Shown: positions 25,027 through 34,892, numbered from the stretch's first letter. The stretch: DNA of 64,000 nt from Vibrio sp. ED004 (GCF_023206395.1 NZ_CP066149.1:2976001-3040000); one strand, 5' to 3'. Notes: generated by a model not told the origin, from the sequence alone. Made by a program: numbers and translations.

Positions 25027-25058
25027 TTGACCTTGGAGCTACCTCCAAGGTTTATACT
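25027..25058 (+). promoter_or_regulatory. MerR-type metal-responsive promoter of zntA
   Basis: A -35 box TTGACC (25027-25032) and a -10 box TATACT (25053-25058) are separated by 20 bases, longer than the normal 17. The spacer carries a dyad ACCTTGGAG (25030-25038) and CTCCAAGGT (25043-25051) with centre CTAC. Overlong spacers with a centred dyad are the hallmark of ZntR/CueR/CadR promoters, which the metal-bound regulator twists into register. No MerR-family gene lies in the window, so the regulator acts from elsewhere. Confidence 0.85.
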
Positions 25059-25076
25059 TTCGATGAACTTAAGGTT

Positions 25077-25102
25077 CCGTTGTTGTGCTTAAACGACAAC
25101 GG
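25077..25102 (+). promoter_or_regulatory. hairpin in the zntA leader
   Basis: CCGTTGTTGT and ACGACAACGG form a 10-bp stem (one G-T wobble) with loop GCTTAA, expected near the 5' end of the zntA mRNA. It has no T-run. It could protect the message or affect translation. Confidence 0.4.
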
Positions 25103-25135
25103 CCTCAAGGCTTTTGAGTATTAAGGAGATACATT

Positions 25136-27490
25136 ATGTGCGCAAAACACGCAGCGTGCCGCTCAGCAAAAGTGGACGTTCAACCTCAAGCGGTGGGAGC
25201 CGGTTGCTCTAGCCCTAAAATTTCAAGCATCACTGCAGCTGGCGTTTCGTCAGGATGTTGCAGCTCTTCTGCAGCGGCGTCATCGTCGTCTGGAGATGAT
25301 TGTTGTGGATCGGACAGTGGAGAAGAAGACAGTCAGCCCTCAACTTTATCTCTCGATGCCCAATTTTCAAAAAGTTGGTTGGTTGCCGGAATGGACTGCC
25401 CAGCTTGTGCAAGAAAAATAGAAAACGCGATCAGTAACATTGACGGTGTGATTCAAGCGAAGGTTCTCTTTGCTACCGAAAAACTGGTTGTGAAATTCGA
25501 TAATGAAAGTCTTGCTGACACCATTGAACAAGTCTCTATCAAAACTGGCTTCCCATTAACGGAAGTGGGTTCTAAGAAAGAAAAACAACAACCAGAGACC
25601 TTTTGGCAAGCTCATATTCAACCCAATTTACAGATCATAGCGATTGCAGCTGCAATGCTGTTTGCTGCGCTTCTGAAAAGTACTTCTCCTCAATTAAGTG
25701 AAGGCTTATTCACTGTCACCTGTTTACTCGGTTTATACCCAGTAGCTAAGAAAGCCGTGCAATTGGCTCGCTCGGGTACGCCTTTTGCCATCGAAACCCT
25801 AATGAGTGTCGCTGCGCTCGGTGCTTTGTACCTTGGTGAAACAGCGGAAGCGGCGATGGTGTTGCTGTTGTTCTTGATTGGTGAGCGCCTAGAAGCGTTT
25901 GCGTCATCAAGAGCAAGAAGTGGCGTTCAAGCTTTAATGGCATTAGTGCCAGAGAATGCGACCAAGATTATCAACGGTGAACGTGTTGAGGTGGCGGTAA
26001 GCGAACTTGTCCCTGGTGATGTCATTGAAGTGGCAGCGGGTTCTCGCTTGCCTGCTGATGGTCAACTGATGACTGACGCAGCGAGCTTTGATGAAAGTGC
26101 GTTAACTGGTGAATCTGTTCCGGTTGAACACATCGAAGGTAACAGCATCATGGCGGGCGCTGTGGTAGTCGATAAAGTTGTGCGTATTACTATCACCTCT
26201 AAGCAAGGTGAAAATGCGATTGACCGTATTCTTCACCTGATTGAAGAGGCGGAATCTCGTAAAGCACCGCTGGAACGTTTCCTTGATAAGTTCAGCCGTT
26301 GGTACACGCCGTTAATGATGTTGGTTGCCTTGTTGGTGATTATCACGCCGCCACTGTTGTTTGCTCAACCTTGGGAAACATGGGTATACCGTGGTCTAGC
26401 GTTATTGTTGATTGCTTGTCCGTGTGCCTTGGTTATCTCGACTCCAGCAGCTATTACTTCCGGCTTAGCGGCAGCAGCAAAACGTGGCGCGCTAATTAAA
26501 GGCGGCGCAGCACTAGAGCAGCTTGGTAAGATTCAAACCATTGCGTTTGATAAGACGGGTACACTGACTGAGGGTAAACCTCAGGTAACCGATATTCAGG
26601 TACTGTCAGGGTGGCAACAAGACGCGATGCTTCGTGTGGTTGGTGCTATCGAAGTCGGCTCTACTCATCCATTGGCGCAATCGCTAGTGGCGAAAGTAAC
26701 AGAGCTGAATATTGAGATCCCAGAATCGCACAACAAGAAAGCGCTGATTGGTAGCGGTGTGGAAGGTGATGTCGATGGTATTAAATACCAAGTTCTAGCA
26801 CCTTCTAAAGTGACTTTCGATCTTGATACTGAGGTTATGTCTCAGGTAGAAGATCTAGAAGGCGAGGGCAAGACGGTTGTTATTGCTTTAGAGTTTAAGC
26901 ATCAAGAAGAGTCAGTAGATCAAGTTACACCGATTGGTTTGATTGCGTGGCAAGATACGTTACGCAGTGACGCTAAGGTTGCGATTGAGCGACTTAACGA
27001 CTTGGGTATTCAATCTATCATACTGACGGGTGACAACCCACGCAGTGCGGCTGCTATAAGTAGCAAGATAGGTATGCAGTACAAGGCGAGCCTACTTCCA
27101 AGCGACAAAGTATCTTATGTTGAAGAGCTTTCTCAACAATCGCACGTTGCGATGGTCGGTGATGGCATCAATGATGCGCCAGCGATGAAAACCGCCAACG
27201 TGGGTATCGCGATGGGCGGAGGGACTGATGTTGCCTTGGAAACGGCGGATTCAGCCCTGACTCATAACCGCTTAACGGAACTGCCAGCGATGATTGAGCT
27301 ATCGCAAGCAACCATGAATAATATTCGTCAAAACGTGGCTCTCGCGCTCGGTTTGAAAGGTGTGTTCTTGGTGACGAGCTTGTTCGGTATTACCGGTCTG
27401 TGGGTTGCAGTGTTAGCCGATAGTGGTGCAACTGCATTGGTCACATTGAACGCATTGCGTCTGCTTCGATTCAAATCTAAAGCGGATTAA
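25136..27490 (+). CDS. zntA: Zn2+/Cd2+/Pb2+-exporting P-type ATPase
   Basis: A 784-aa P1B-type ATPase that expels divalent soft metals from the cytoplasm. Order: a Cys/Ser-rich N-terminal extension (about 1-65, with several C-C or C-x-x pairs); a heavy-metal-associated domain with G-M-D-C-P-A-C at 85-91; membrane helices; the actuator (about 305-320, S-A-L-T-G-E-S); the transport motif C-P-C at about 428-430; D-K-T-G-T with phosphorylated Asp near 472; S-T-H-P-L; and G-D-G-I-N-D-A-P at about 675-682. The C-P-C type with E. coli ZntA-like layout favours Zn/Cd/Pb over copper. The overlong-spacer promoter upstream supports metal induction. Confidence 0.94.
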   Translation: MCAKHAACRSAKVDVQPQAVGAGCSSPKISSITAAGVSSGCCSSSAAASSSSGDDCCGSDSGEEDSQPSTLSLDAQFSKSWLVAGMDCPACARKIENAISNIDGVIQAKVLFATEKLVVKFDNESLADTIEQVSIKTGFPLTEVGSKKEKQQPETFWQAHIQPNLQIIAIAAAMLFAALLKSTSPQLSEGLFTVTCLLGLYPVAKKAVQLARSGTPFAIETLMSVAALGALYLGETAEAAMVLLLFLIGERLEAFASSRARSGVQALMALVPENATKIINGERVEVAVSELVPGDVIEVAAGSRLPADGQLMTDAASFDESALTGESVPVEHIEGNSIMAGAVVVDKVVRITITSKQGENAIDRILHLIEEAESRKAPLERFLDKFSRWYTPLMMLVALLVIITPPLLFAQPWETWVYRGLALLLIACPCALVISTPAAITSGLAAAAKRGALIKGGAALEQLGKIQTIAFDKTGTLTEGKPQVTDIQVLSGWQQDAMLRVVGAIEVGSTHPLAQSLVAKVTELNIEIPESHNKKALIGSGVEGDVDGIKYQVLAPSKVTFDLDTEVMSQVEDLEGEGKTVVIALEFKHQEESVDQVTPIGLIAWQDTLRSDAKVAIERLNDLGIQSIILTGDNPRSAAAISSKIGMQYKASLLPSDKVSYVEELSQQSHVAMVGDGINDAPAMKTANVGIAMGGGTDVALETADSALTHNRLTELPAMIELSQATMNNIRQNVALALGLKGVFLVTSLFGITGLWVAVLADSGATALVTLNALRLLRFKSKAD

Positions 27491-27521
27491 ATCGAGCTCA
27501 CCGACATAGAGCATTCTTAAT

Positions 27522-27561
27522 AAAAAGCGCCTTTTGCGGTAATACGTTAAAGGCGCTTTTT
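27522..27561 (+). terminator. terminator of zntA
   Basis: AAAAAGCGCCTTT and AAAGGCGCTTTTT form a 13-bp stem with a 14-base loop, 31 bases after the zntA stop. Confidence 0.9.
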
Positions 27562-27655
27562 GTCTCATTAGTATGCAACACAGGCGTATGGATTGCTTAT
27601 TTTTGTGATGCCAATCGGTTTTTCGTGAAACTTGAAAACTTGTTGCGATCATTCA

Positions 27656-27671
27656 TGTGACGGCTGTCACT
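27656..27671 (+). promoter_or_regulatory. CRP site upstream of udp
   Basis: TGTGACGGCTGTCACT matches the CRP consensus TGTGA-N6-TCACA at 9 of 10 positions. It lies about 100 bases before the udp start. In E. coli udp is under CRP and CytR, so catabolite control is likely here too. Confidence 0.7.
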
Positions 27672-27771
27672 TCATTTTGTGGTGAGCTTGGTTAGAGTGT
27701 GTTCGTACCCCACGAATTTACTATGAGCTTAAATAAGGGTAAAAAGCCCAATAAGCCAAAAGGAGCGAACT

Positions 27772-28530
27772 ATGTCTCAAGCTGTTTTCCATTTAGGTGT
27801 TACTGAAGCAGATCTTAACGGTGCTACTCTTGCGATCATCCCTGGTGATCCTGCTCGTGTACAAAAAATTGCAGAAGAGATGGAGAATCCAGTATTTCTT
27901 GCTAGCCATCGTGAATACACACTTTACCGCGCAGAACTAGACGGCAAGCCAGTTGTTGTATGTTCAACAGGTATCGGTGGTCCATCTACTTCTATCGCTG
28001 TAGAAGAGCTAGCTCAACTGGGTGTGCGCACTTTCCTTCGTGTTGGTACTACTGGTGCTATCCAACCTCACGTAAACGTGGGTGACATGATTGTTTCAAC
28101 TGGTTCTGTTCGTCTAGACGGCGCTAGCCTGCACTTTGCTCCAATGGAGTTCCCTGCAGTAGCTGACTTCGAAGTGGCAACAGCAATGAAAGCAGCAGTT
28201 GAAGAGTCTGGCGCTGCAGTTCACATGGGTGTAACAGCTTCAAGTGACACTTTCTACCCTGGTCAAGAGCGTTACGATACGTTCTCTGGTCGCGTTGTTA
28301 AGCGTTTCCAAGGTTCTATGCAAGAGTGGCAAGACATGGGCGTTCTAAACTTTGAGATGGAATCTGCAACGCTGTTAACTATGTGTGCAAGTTCTGGTCT
28401 GAAAGCAGGTTGTGTTGCGGGTGTAATCATCAACCGTACTCAAAAAGAGACGCCTGATCACGATACACTAAAAGTAACTGAAGCACGTTCAATCAAAGTG
28501 GTTGTAGAAGCCGCTCGTAAAATGCTTTAA
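27772..28530 (+). CDS. udp: uridine phosphorylase
   Basis: A 252-aa cytoplasmic enzyme of the NP-I family that splits uridine with phosphate to uracil and ribose-1-phosphate in pyrimidine salvage. Visible motifs: I-P-G-D-P-A-R-V (phosphate binding), [25 protein letters not shown], and the ribose site F-E-M-E-S-A-T. It has a strong AAGGAG ribosome site and sits alone between a CRP site and a terminator. Vibrio genomes often carry more than one copy; this is a standard full-length form. Confidence 0.96.
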   Translation: MSQAVFHLGVTEADLNGATLAIIPGDPARVQKIAEEMENPVFLASHREYTLYRAELDGKPVVVCSTGIGGPSTSIAVEELAQLGVRTFLRVGTTGAIQPHVNVGDMIVSTGSVRLDGASLHFAPMEFPAVADFEVATAMKAAVEESGAAVHMGVTASSDTFYPGQERYDTFSGRVVKRFQGSMQEWQDMGVLNFEMESATLLTMCASSGLKAGCVAGVIINRTQKETPDHDTLKVTEARSIKVVVEAARKML

Positions 28531-28588
28531 GTCTTAAAGTGCTCTGAGTTTTAGAGAGCATTAAGTCTTCAAGTGACATTAAATTTTG

Positions 28589-28622
28589 AAAATGGCCGCA
28601 TCGTATGATGCGGCCATTTTTT
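28589..28622 (+). terminator. terminator of udp
   Basis: AAAATGGCCGCATC and GATGCGGCCATTTT form a perfect 14-bp stem around GTAT, with more T after. Confidence 0.93.
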
Positions 28623-28662
28623 ATGTGCCGTCTGAAAGTAATCAATAGAGAAAACAGACAAC

Positions 28663-28700
28663 AAAAAAGGCGAGTGACTTAATGGTCATTCGCCTTTTTT
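28663..28700 (-). terminator. terminator of the DUF1887 gene
   Basis: AAAAAAGGCGAGTGAC and GTCATTCGCCTTTTTT form a 16-bp stem (one G-T wobble) around TTAATG, 42 bases past the minus-strand stop. A and T arms make it bidirectional. Confidence 0.9.
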
Positions 28701-28742
28701 AGATTTGCTTAAGAGAGTCTGACTCTTAGAGTCTATTGGTTG

Positions 28743-29909
28743 TTAGTACTCTAAATCTTCATTACCGCCAGCAGCCGTAAACCATGCCGTTAGGTGTGTT
28801 TTAAGATCTTTCAGTTCGTCAGGGCCAATCAGTGCAAGACCAAGATCTTCTGCTCGCGTGATATCGTTATGACGAAGAGGGCGGAAGCTTACTAGCATTG
28901 CACGAGCTTGTAGGCCACCCAGCAGGTCTCTCAGCGATTCCAGTTTGTATAAGGTGTCATCACCATCGTCACGCATACCTTTGGTCTTACATTCGATGAT
29001 ATGTAGCTTATTGTTCACCACTGATGCTACGTCAAGCTCGTTTCGAACCTCACGCTCACCAAGTTGACGGTATACCTGAACATTCAACGAACGGTCTTGG
29101 ATAGTCGGCATGTCATCTTGGATTTGTTTCACTGTGCTATGAACCAGAGTTTCTAACCATTCACCGTTTGAGAAGCGTCGCGCGTCTTCGTTGGCAAAGG
29201 TCAAAATACCGTTGTCGTACGTCGCAATCTTAGCTTCAACTAAATCACTCAACAGCATGTTCAGTTCACGGTAGCCTTGTTGCTTCTCAGATAGTCCAAC
29301 ATCAAGTTTCTGTTCTTTACGACAGGTCGTTGCTAGGTAGTTCAAGGTCGCAAGGCCAGGGCCTAATTCGAGTGCGTTACTTGCCCAACGTTCACCCAGT
29401 TCATAAAGTTTCTGATCAAGTTGCGGAGACAGCTGTACATCGCTGAATTCACCACGAGCACCAAATACTGTTAGGTAGTCGTCGATAGTAATGCGGTCTT
29501 GAACTTGTGCGTCTTCTTTGCCATTAGGGTACAACCAGCAAAGTTTGTCACTGTTTGGTTCAACCACGAAGATTGGCCAGTGGTAAGTACGGAATACTTC
29601 GTAAACAGAAAGTAGGCGGTGACGTAGGCCACAACTCGCGTTGAGCTTCACTTCTTGGCCGCGTGCTTTGAGGTCTTCGGCAAGAGTTTGGATAGATTCT
29701 TTAATAACGGACGTGTTTACGATGGTCGGAATTTCGAAAAACTCACTGGTAATGTCGCGCTTCTGCAAAACGCTGTCTAAACGTTTGTACATACTGACTT
29801 GATTTTTGTCGCCGATAAACACGATGTGAGTGCTGACCGTTCGGTTATCAAGTAGAGGGGTGAGCAAGCGAATGGGGTCTTGATCGATAATGCCAACATG
29901 AACAGCCAT
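28743..29909 (-). CDS. DUF1887 protein: CARF-like domain fused to a PD-(D/E)XK nuclease domain
   Basis: A 388-aa protein of the VC1899/DUF1887 family. The N-terminal Rossmann-like CARF domain (about 1-145) has V-G-I-I-D-Q-D-P and the conserved L-N-A-S-C-G-L-R-H-R-L segment at 89-101, the expected ligand-binding edge. A linking helical region (about 160-250) leads to a restriction-endonuclease-like domain with E250 (G-E-W-L-E), D293 (N-E-L-D-V) and E306-C-K308 (I-I-E-C-K-T-K), a plausible metal site. Relatives Card1/Can2 are nucleases switched on by cyclic oligoadenylates from type III CRISPR. No CRISPR genes are in this window, so its signal and role here are unknown. It is monocistronic. Confidence 0.88.
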   Translation of the reverse strand: MAVHVGIIDQDPIRLLTPLLDNRTVSTHIVFIGDKNQVSMYKRLDSVLQKRDITSEFFEIPTIVNTSVIKESIQTLAEDLKARGQEVKLNASCGLRHRLLSVYEVFRTYHWPIFVVEPNSDKLCWLYPNGKEDAQVQDRITIDDYLTVFGARGEFSDVQLSPQLDQKLYELGERWASNALELGPGLATLNYLATTCRKEQKLDVGLSEKQQGYRELNMLLSDLVEAKIATYDNGILTFANEDARRFSNGEWLETLVHSTVKQIQDDMPTIQDRSLNVQVYRQLGEREVRNELDVASVVNNKLHIIECKTKGMRDDGDDTLYKLESLRDLLGGLQARAMLVSFRPLRHNDITRAEDLGLALIGPDELKDLKTHLTAWFTAAGGNEDLEY

Positions 29910-29996
29910 ATAAATTCCTTAATAGCGGCTCGCTCATAAAGGTGAAAGAAAAAACGGGAAGCAGCAAGCCTTAATAATCATATAATGACAAAGCTC

Positions 29997-30033
29997 ATAA
30001 AAAACAAGGGCAACCCTTGATAAAAGTTGCCCT
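29997..30033 (-). terminator. terminator of the chemoreceptor gene
   Basis: On the minus strand AGGGCAAC and GTTGCCCT pair around an 11-base loop and are followed by TGTTTTTT, about 75 bases after the stop. Confidence 0.75.
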
Positions 30034-30106
30034 AGCTCAATTAGTTACCACTATTGGGTAAGAAGTCTCAAGAATCTCACTAAATATCTATCGATTCTTC
30101 ATTTAT

Positions 30107-32098
30107 CTATAGTTTGAATTGATGTACTAAATCACCTTGCTGATTTGCCAGAATCGTTAGGTTTTGGCTGGCTTCTGCAATTGATGACATCGCTTGGTAA
30201 CTCTTATCTGCGATGTGGTTGATGTCTTCAATGTTACGTGCAATATCGCCAGACGTTTCACTCTGCTCAGCGGCAGCTTGAGAGATATGTGTACTCATGT
30301 GGCTGATCTCTAGAATCAATGCTTGGATTTCTTCCATCGCACTGTTCGCACTTGATGCTTGTTGAACCGACATGTCCATATCGCTCATACAGCTTTCAAT
30401 CACGTTGCTCGCCGTTTTCGAGCTTGATTGTAGGTTGCTGATCATAGTCTCGATTTCAGACGTTGATTGTGTCGTCTTTTGTGCAAGCACTCGAACTTCA
30501 TCGGCAACGACCGCAAAGCCACGACCTTGTTCACCAGCACGCGCTGCTTCGATGGCTGCGTTGAGTGCGAGTAGGTTGGTTTGCTCTGCAATGCCACGAA
30601 TCACATCTAGGATTGAGCCGATCTGGCTACTCATCTGCTGCAGTTCACCCACTGCGCCTACAGATTCGTTCAAGCGAACCTCTAGTTGGTTGATGGTGCT
30701 GATGTTGGTGTTCATGATCTGACGACCAGATTCAGACGCTGATTCTACTTGTTGAACCATGGTTAATGAGCTTTGCGCGCTGTTCGCCACTTCTTGTACA
30801 GAATGAGACATCTCTGTCATTGCTGTCGCAACGGTCGCGGTTTGTTCGCGTTGACTGTTCAGTTGAGCCTGCGTTTCAGAAGACGTCTTCTGGTTGACGC
30901 TTGCCGTCTTAGTTAAGTCATCTGAAGCGTCATTCAACTTCACGAGGATATTGTGTAGGTTGTCGGCCAAGGTGTTAATGTGACGGCTCACGCGACTGAA
31001 TTCGTTGTCGTAACGAATGTCGATACGCTGAGTCATGTCACCTTCAGTTAGGCCTTCTAATGTCCCTAGAATGCGAGTTAGTGGCTCTCTTACGCTGTGT
31101 GCAATATGGTAGCCGATTGCAGCAGCGAATACCGTTACAACAATACCAATCGCAATTGCGTTGAATAGGCCTTTGTCGTAAATGCTGCTTGCGTCTGCCA
31201 GTGAAGCATTAAGTTGCTCTTCGGCAGTCACGTTGAATGAATCTAATACCGCCATCGCTTGGTCTACTTCAACCGCTAGGTTTGCGATGTTGACGTACAG
31301 CGCCTGTTTCGCTTGTAGGTAGTTGTTGTGTTTGTCTAACACGCCGCCTTTTTGGCCGACGTCTTTAGTGAATTTCTGAACCGATTCATCGAACACGTTT
31401 TTAAGTGCAGGAAGCTGTGTCGCTAAGCCACGGTAGGCATAGTTTAGGTGAGTCACGGCTTTCTTGTTTTGGTTAACGGCTTTCTGTACGAAGGCGACAT
31501 CAGAGCTTGCTAGTGCATCTGAAGTGATTACCTCAGCGTCTTGCAGTTTGATGAAGTAGCTCTTCGCCATCACTTTTACAGAGATACTTTTTTGGTCAGC
31601 AACGTACTCTTTCATGCCAACCGTTAATTCTGAATGCAGGCGTTGAAAGTCACGTGATGCTTTTTGTACTTGTTCTTGTGCTTCAAACATCGCGACGTAG
31701 TTGTTCATCGCTTCGTCTGCTTCTGTAAAGTAGCGTTCTTCCATCGCTCGTAATTGTGCGATGCGTTCGATGAGTGTTGAGTCGTTCTGGCTTGCCGCTT
31801 CTAGATTGCTTAGAACTTCAGAAAAAGAGTTTTGTGATGCAGCAAACTCTGTGCGCATTGCAGACATGCGTTCAGCGTTTTGTGTGGTTAAGAAGTCTTT
31901 GAATGACTTGTCAGCAGAGAGCAATTGAACACTTGTTTGATTTGAAAGCGCAACAAGCGGTAATGAGGTTTCTGAGACACTCTCAAAATTGCTGTGTATC
32001 TGATTCATGCTGTTCATCATGATGGTTATCGTGACTGCGAACATGATGATGATCAGTGCGAAACCAGCGTACATACGCTTGATCACAGATCCCTTCAT
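30107..32098 (-). CDS. methyl-accepting chemotaxis protein
   Basis: A 663-aa transmembrane chemoreceptor. TM1 is at about 9-29, a long helical periplasmic sensor region follows at about 30-310, TM2 at about 313-333, then a HAMP domain (about 334-390) and the cytoplasmic signalling coiled coil. The highly conserved hairpin tip is visible: [23 protein letters not shown] at about 505-527, which binds CheA and CheW. No C-terminal CheR-binding pentapeptide is present; it ends H-Q-F-K-L. Ligand unknown. It is monocistronic and co-directional with the DUF1887 gene, but a terminator separates them. Confidence 0.93.
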   Translation of the reverse strand: MKGSVIKRMYAGFALIIIMFAVTITIMMNSMNQIHSNFESVSETSLPLVALSNQTSVQLLSADKSFKDFLTTQNAERMSAMRTEFAASQNSFSEVLSNLEAASQNDSTLIERIAQLRAMEERYFTEADEAMNNYVAMFEAQEQVQKASRDFQRLHSELTVGMKEYVADQKSISVKVMAKSYFIKLQDAEVITSDALASSDVAFVQKAVNQNKKAVTHLNYAYRGLATQLPALKNVFDESVQKFTKDVGQKGGVLDKHNNYLQAKQALYVNIANLAVEVDQAMAVLDSFNVTAEEQLNASLADASSIYDKGLFNAIAIGIVVTVFAAAIGYHIAHSVREPLTRILGTLEGLTEGDMTQRIDIRYDNEFSRVSRHINTLADNLHNILVKLNDASDDLTKTASVNQKTSSETQAQLNSQREQTATVATAMTEMSHSVQEVANSAQSSLTMVQQVESASESGRQIMNTNISTINQLEVRLNESVGAVGELQQMSSQIGSILDVIRGIAEQTNLLALNAAIEAARAGEQGRGFAVVADEVRVLAQKTTQSTSEIETMISNLQSSSKTASNVIESCMSDMDMSVQQASSANSAMEEIQALILEISHMSTHISQAAAEQSETSGDIARNIEDINHIADKSYQAMSSIAEASQNLTILANQQGDLVHQFKL

Positions 32099-32374
32099 GG
32101 CTTTCTCCCTAATAAAAATGCAGACCTAATGTCAGGTCAAAGTAAAACTAACAAAATTGTCAGCATTCTATTGAGCTCCGCTTACGCATTTTATGACGCA
32201 TACGGCAAAAATAACCCTCAGTTATAATCAACATGCCATTCTTGAGAGCTAACACTGGTTTTCTTTGATTTGAACGGTGTTTTTTATTATGCTTTAAAGC
32301 GGATTTATTGTGGTTTGTTGCGGCATAGCGCATACTCAAAACATTAAAAAGTAAATGTTTTATCGGAGAAAAAC

Positions 32375-32725
32375 ATGGCTGAAGAAACCATCTTTAGTAA
32401 GATCATCAATAAAGAAATTCCTGCAGATCTGCTATACCAAGACGACTTAGTAACGGCGTTTCGCGATATTAACCCTCGCGCTCCTAGTCATATCCTAATT
32501 ATCCCGAACAAGCTGATTCCAACGACCAATGATGTTGAAGTAGAAGATGAAGCGATGATGGGACGTATGTTTACTGTCGCTCGTAAGTTAGCAAAAGAAG
32601 AAGGCATCGCAGAAGATGGTTACCGTCTTATCGTGAACTGTAATTCTCACGGTGGCCAAGAGGTTTACCACATTCACATGCACTTAGTGGGCGGTCGTCC
32701 GCTTGGCCCTCTGCTAATGAGCTAG
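32375..32725 (+). CDS. hinT: HIT-family purine nucleoside phosphoramidase
   Basis: A 116-aa histidine-triad protein that hydrolyses adenosine phosphoramidates and aminoacyl-AMP. The triad H-I-H-M-H-L is at about 99-104 and the N-terminal [11 protein letters not shown] motif is typical. It heads a block with the same order as E. coli hinT-ycfL-lpoB-thiK-(nagZ)-ycfP-ndh. A GGAG site lies upstream of the ATG. Confidence 0.95.
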   Translation: MAEETIFSKIINKEIPADLLYQDDLVTAFRDINPRAPSHILIIPNKLIPTTNDVEVEDEAMMGRMFTVARKLAKEEGIAEDGYRLIVNCNSHGGQEVYHIHMHLVGGRPLGPLLMS

Positions 32726-32979
32726 TGGGTTAATTAATGAGTTAGCTAAAAAAGCTAACGAGTTAAGTAACATAATTAGCTAGTTGGAAAATTTGTAGTT
32801 TGTATGCCAACTTTAAGTTTTATCTGTTGTCTGAATATCGGCATCGATTAGGTAGAGCCTAAAAAGCAAGGTATCCACTTGCTTGAGATCCTTTTAACAA
32901 CACGTTTCGTTTTGATAATGAGACAACGGTCAACAGACCCTAACAAAGTTGGCATTTTAAACATGCACGGAGACGATAA

Positions 32980-34371
32980 GTGAAGCAACAGTTTAGATTC
33001 GCTTCCATTGCCCTGTTATCGGCGTTGACTGCGGGTTGTGCGAGTATGTCTGCAGGCAGTTTGTTCAGTCATTACAGCGCGCAAAACAAAGCTATCTATC
33101 AAGCAGTGAAATCTGGGGATTATTCAGAGGCTCAACAAGAGTTACCAGATTACGCAGCAGGCGACATCCTTGATAACTTTGAAAGAGGCAGAATTAACCT
33201 ACTGGATCAAAGGTACCCTGAGAGTAAGTCTTCGTTTGAACTGGCTGATCAGGCCGTAAAAGATCAACAAAACAAAGCCGTGATCTCTATTTCAGACAGT
33301 GCAACCAGCGTAGGTGCGTTGGCTGTTAACGACAACATTACCGAGTATGTGCCGCCTGATTACGAGTTAGGCTTTCTTCATCTCTACCTCGGTTTGAATT
33401 ATCTCAAGAAAAACGATTTAGAAGGTGCGGTGATTGAAATGCGTCGCGCCAACCAAGTTCAAGAACAAGCAAAGAAGCAACGTGAAGCTGAGCTAGAAAG
33501 AGCAGCTAACGATGCGAAGAAGCAAGGCTTGTCTGCCAATGTTGGTAGCATCCTTGCCAATTACCCAGACGCGGGTAAGAAGCTGCAATCGGTTCAAAAT
33601 GCGTATTTGATGTTTTTGTCTGGATTGCTTTATGAAGCTTCAAACGATTTAAACAGCGCTTATGTAGATTATCGACGTGCTTTGGCGGTTATGCCGGAGA
33701 ACCAAGAGATCATCGACAGAACGATGGCGACAGCCGCTCGTTTAGGAATGAGACAAGATTTAGAGACACTTGAAAAGCGTTATAAGCAATCGTCTAAGCT
33801 TGCTGGCGGCCAAGGACGTGTGATTGTTCTTCAAGAGCAAAGCGCTGTGCAAGCAATGGACAGTTGGCGATTGGATTTACCTGTTTATGACAGTCGCGAT
33901 CAAGGGGCAATATATTCTCTTGCGCTGCCATATTACCCGAGCCAAAACGTAGAGCGTTTTTCTGCGTTACGAATCAGCGGACAACCGTTACAAGAACACT
34001 TGATTACGGATGTAAACGCGATGGCTCAGAACGATTTATCTGAGCGCATGACGACAATTGTTATTCGCCAAGCGCTGCGTGTAGTCGCGAAAGATCGCAT
34101 TCGTAAAGAAGCAACCAAGGGCGATGATGTCGGTAACATTTTGTTCAATGTGTGGAACACACTGACAGAGCAACCAGACACGCGCAGTTGGCAATCTTTA
34201 CCTGCTGAGATTAAGAGCAGCACGTTTGTAGCAAATAGCGGTCAATATACGTTAGAAGCGGGCGCTAAAACGTATGACTTTGATATTCGAGAAGGGCAGA
34301 CCACCTTGGTTTGGATTTCTCGACAAGGGAATAACGCAACAATGTGGCATAAACAGCTAGGGAGGCTGTAA
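32980..34371 (+). CDS. COG3014-type lipoprotein with TPR-like repeats
   Basis: A 463-aa predicted lipoprotein. The signal ends L-T-A-G-C (Cys19), followed by helical tetratricopeptide-like repeats (for example Y-L-G-L-N-Y-L-K-K-N-D-L-E-G-A-V and L-N-S-A-Y-V-D-Y-R-R-A-L). The C-terminal part is strand-rich. The GTG start at 32980 follows GGAGA. Its stop overlaps the ycfL start, so the two are translationally coupled. It precedes lpoB, the activator of PBP1B, which suggests an envelope role, but the function is not established; it is absent from the E. coli version of this block. Confidence 0.8.
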   Translation: MKQQFRFASIALLSALTAGCASMSAGSLFSHYSAQNKAIYQAVKSGDYSEAQQELPDYAAGDILDNFERGRINLLDQRYPESKSSFELADQAVKDQQNKAVISISDSATSVGALAVNDNITEYVPPDYELGFLHLYLGLNYLKKNDLEGAVIEMRRANQVQEQAKKQREAELERAANDAKKQGLSANVGSILANYPDAGKKLQSVQNAYLMFLSGLLYEASNDLNSAYVDYRRALAVMPENQEIIDRTMATAARLGMRQDLETLEKRYKQSSKLAGGQGRVIVLQEQSAVQAMDSWRLDLPVYDSRDQGAIYSLALPYYPSQNVERFSALRISGQPLQEHLITDVNAMAQNDLSERMTTIVIRQALRVVAKDRIRKEATKGDDVGNILFNVWNTLTEQPDTRSWQSLPAEIKSSTFVANSGQYTLEAGAKTYDFDIREGQTTLVWISRQGNNATMWHKQLGRL

Positions 34372-34754
34372 TGAAAAAGTGGTTAGTGAGCTTAGCAGCG
34401 GTTATGGCTCTGGCTGGTTGTGCTGATAATACAGCTGGAGTAAGGGTTGATAGTCTGACTCAGAACGTTTTCTTTGGTGACAAGGTATTGGGTAGCCGTT
34501 TACAGGTTGAAGATATCCGCACCGATCTAGTCGACGGTCATACGCGAGGAATCGTTCGTTTAAACAGTAACTATAAAGGCGATCAACATATCCTTTATCG
34601 TTTTTACTGGTACGACGATGCTGGGCTTGAGGTCAACCTAAAACAAGGCCCTTGGAAACAAGCGATTGTTCGTGGCTTTGAAAGTCTTTCGTTGTCGGAA
34701 GTGTCGGTAAACCCGAAGGCAACTCAGTTCCGAGTTCAGTTCCGAGAGCAGTAA
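34371..34754 (+). CDS. ycfL: YcfL-family lipoprotein
   Basis: A 127-aa lipoprotein with signal M-K-K-W-L-V-S-L-A-A-V-M-A-L-A-G-C. The mature domain is strand-rich, with H-I-L-Y-R-F-Y-W-Y-D-D and the following G-P-W motif characteristic of YcfL (DUF1425). The ATG at 34371 shares a base with the upstream stop. It precedes lpoB, as in E. coli. Its biochemical function is not known. Confidence 0.85.
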   Translation: MKKWLVSLAAVMALAGCADNTAGVRVDSLTQNVFFGDKVLGSRLQVEDIRTDLVDGHTRGIVRLNSNYKGDQHILYRFYWYDDAGLEVNLKQGPWKQAIVRGFESLSLSEVSVNPKATQFRVQFREQ

Positions 34755-34892
34755 GCTCGATTAGAATATATTTAGTGATAACTGGCTTTAGTTAACATCG
34801 ACTAGAGTTTCAGAAAGCGGATTCATTGATTCGCACAGACAAGAATTTAAGAGTGTGGGTAACCCCACTCAATGATAAGTTGAGGAAACAAA

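Noticed and set aside
28743..29909. Type III CRISPR locus around the CARF gene
   Set aside because: No cas genes or regularly spaced repeats exist on either side; the neighbours are udp and a chemoreceptor gene.
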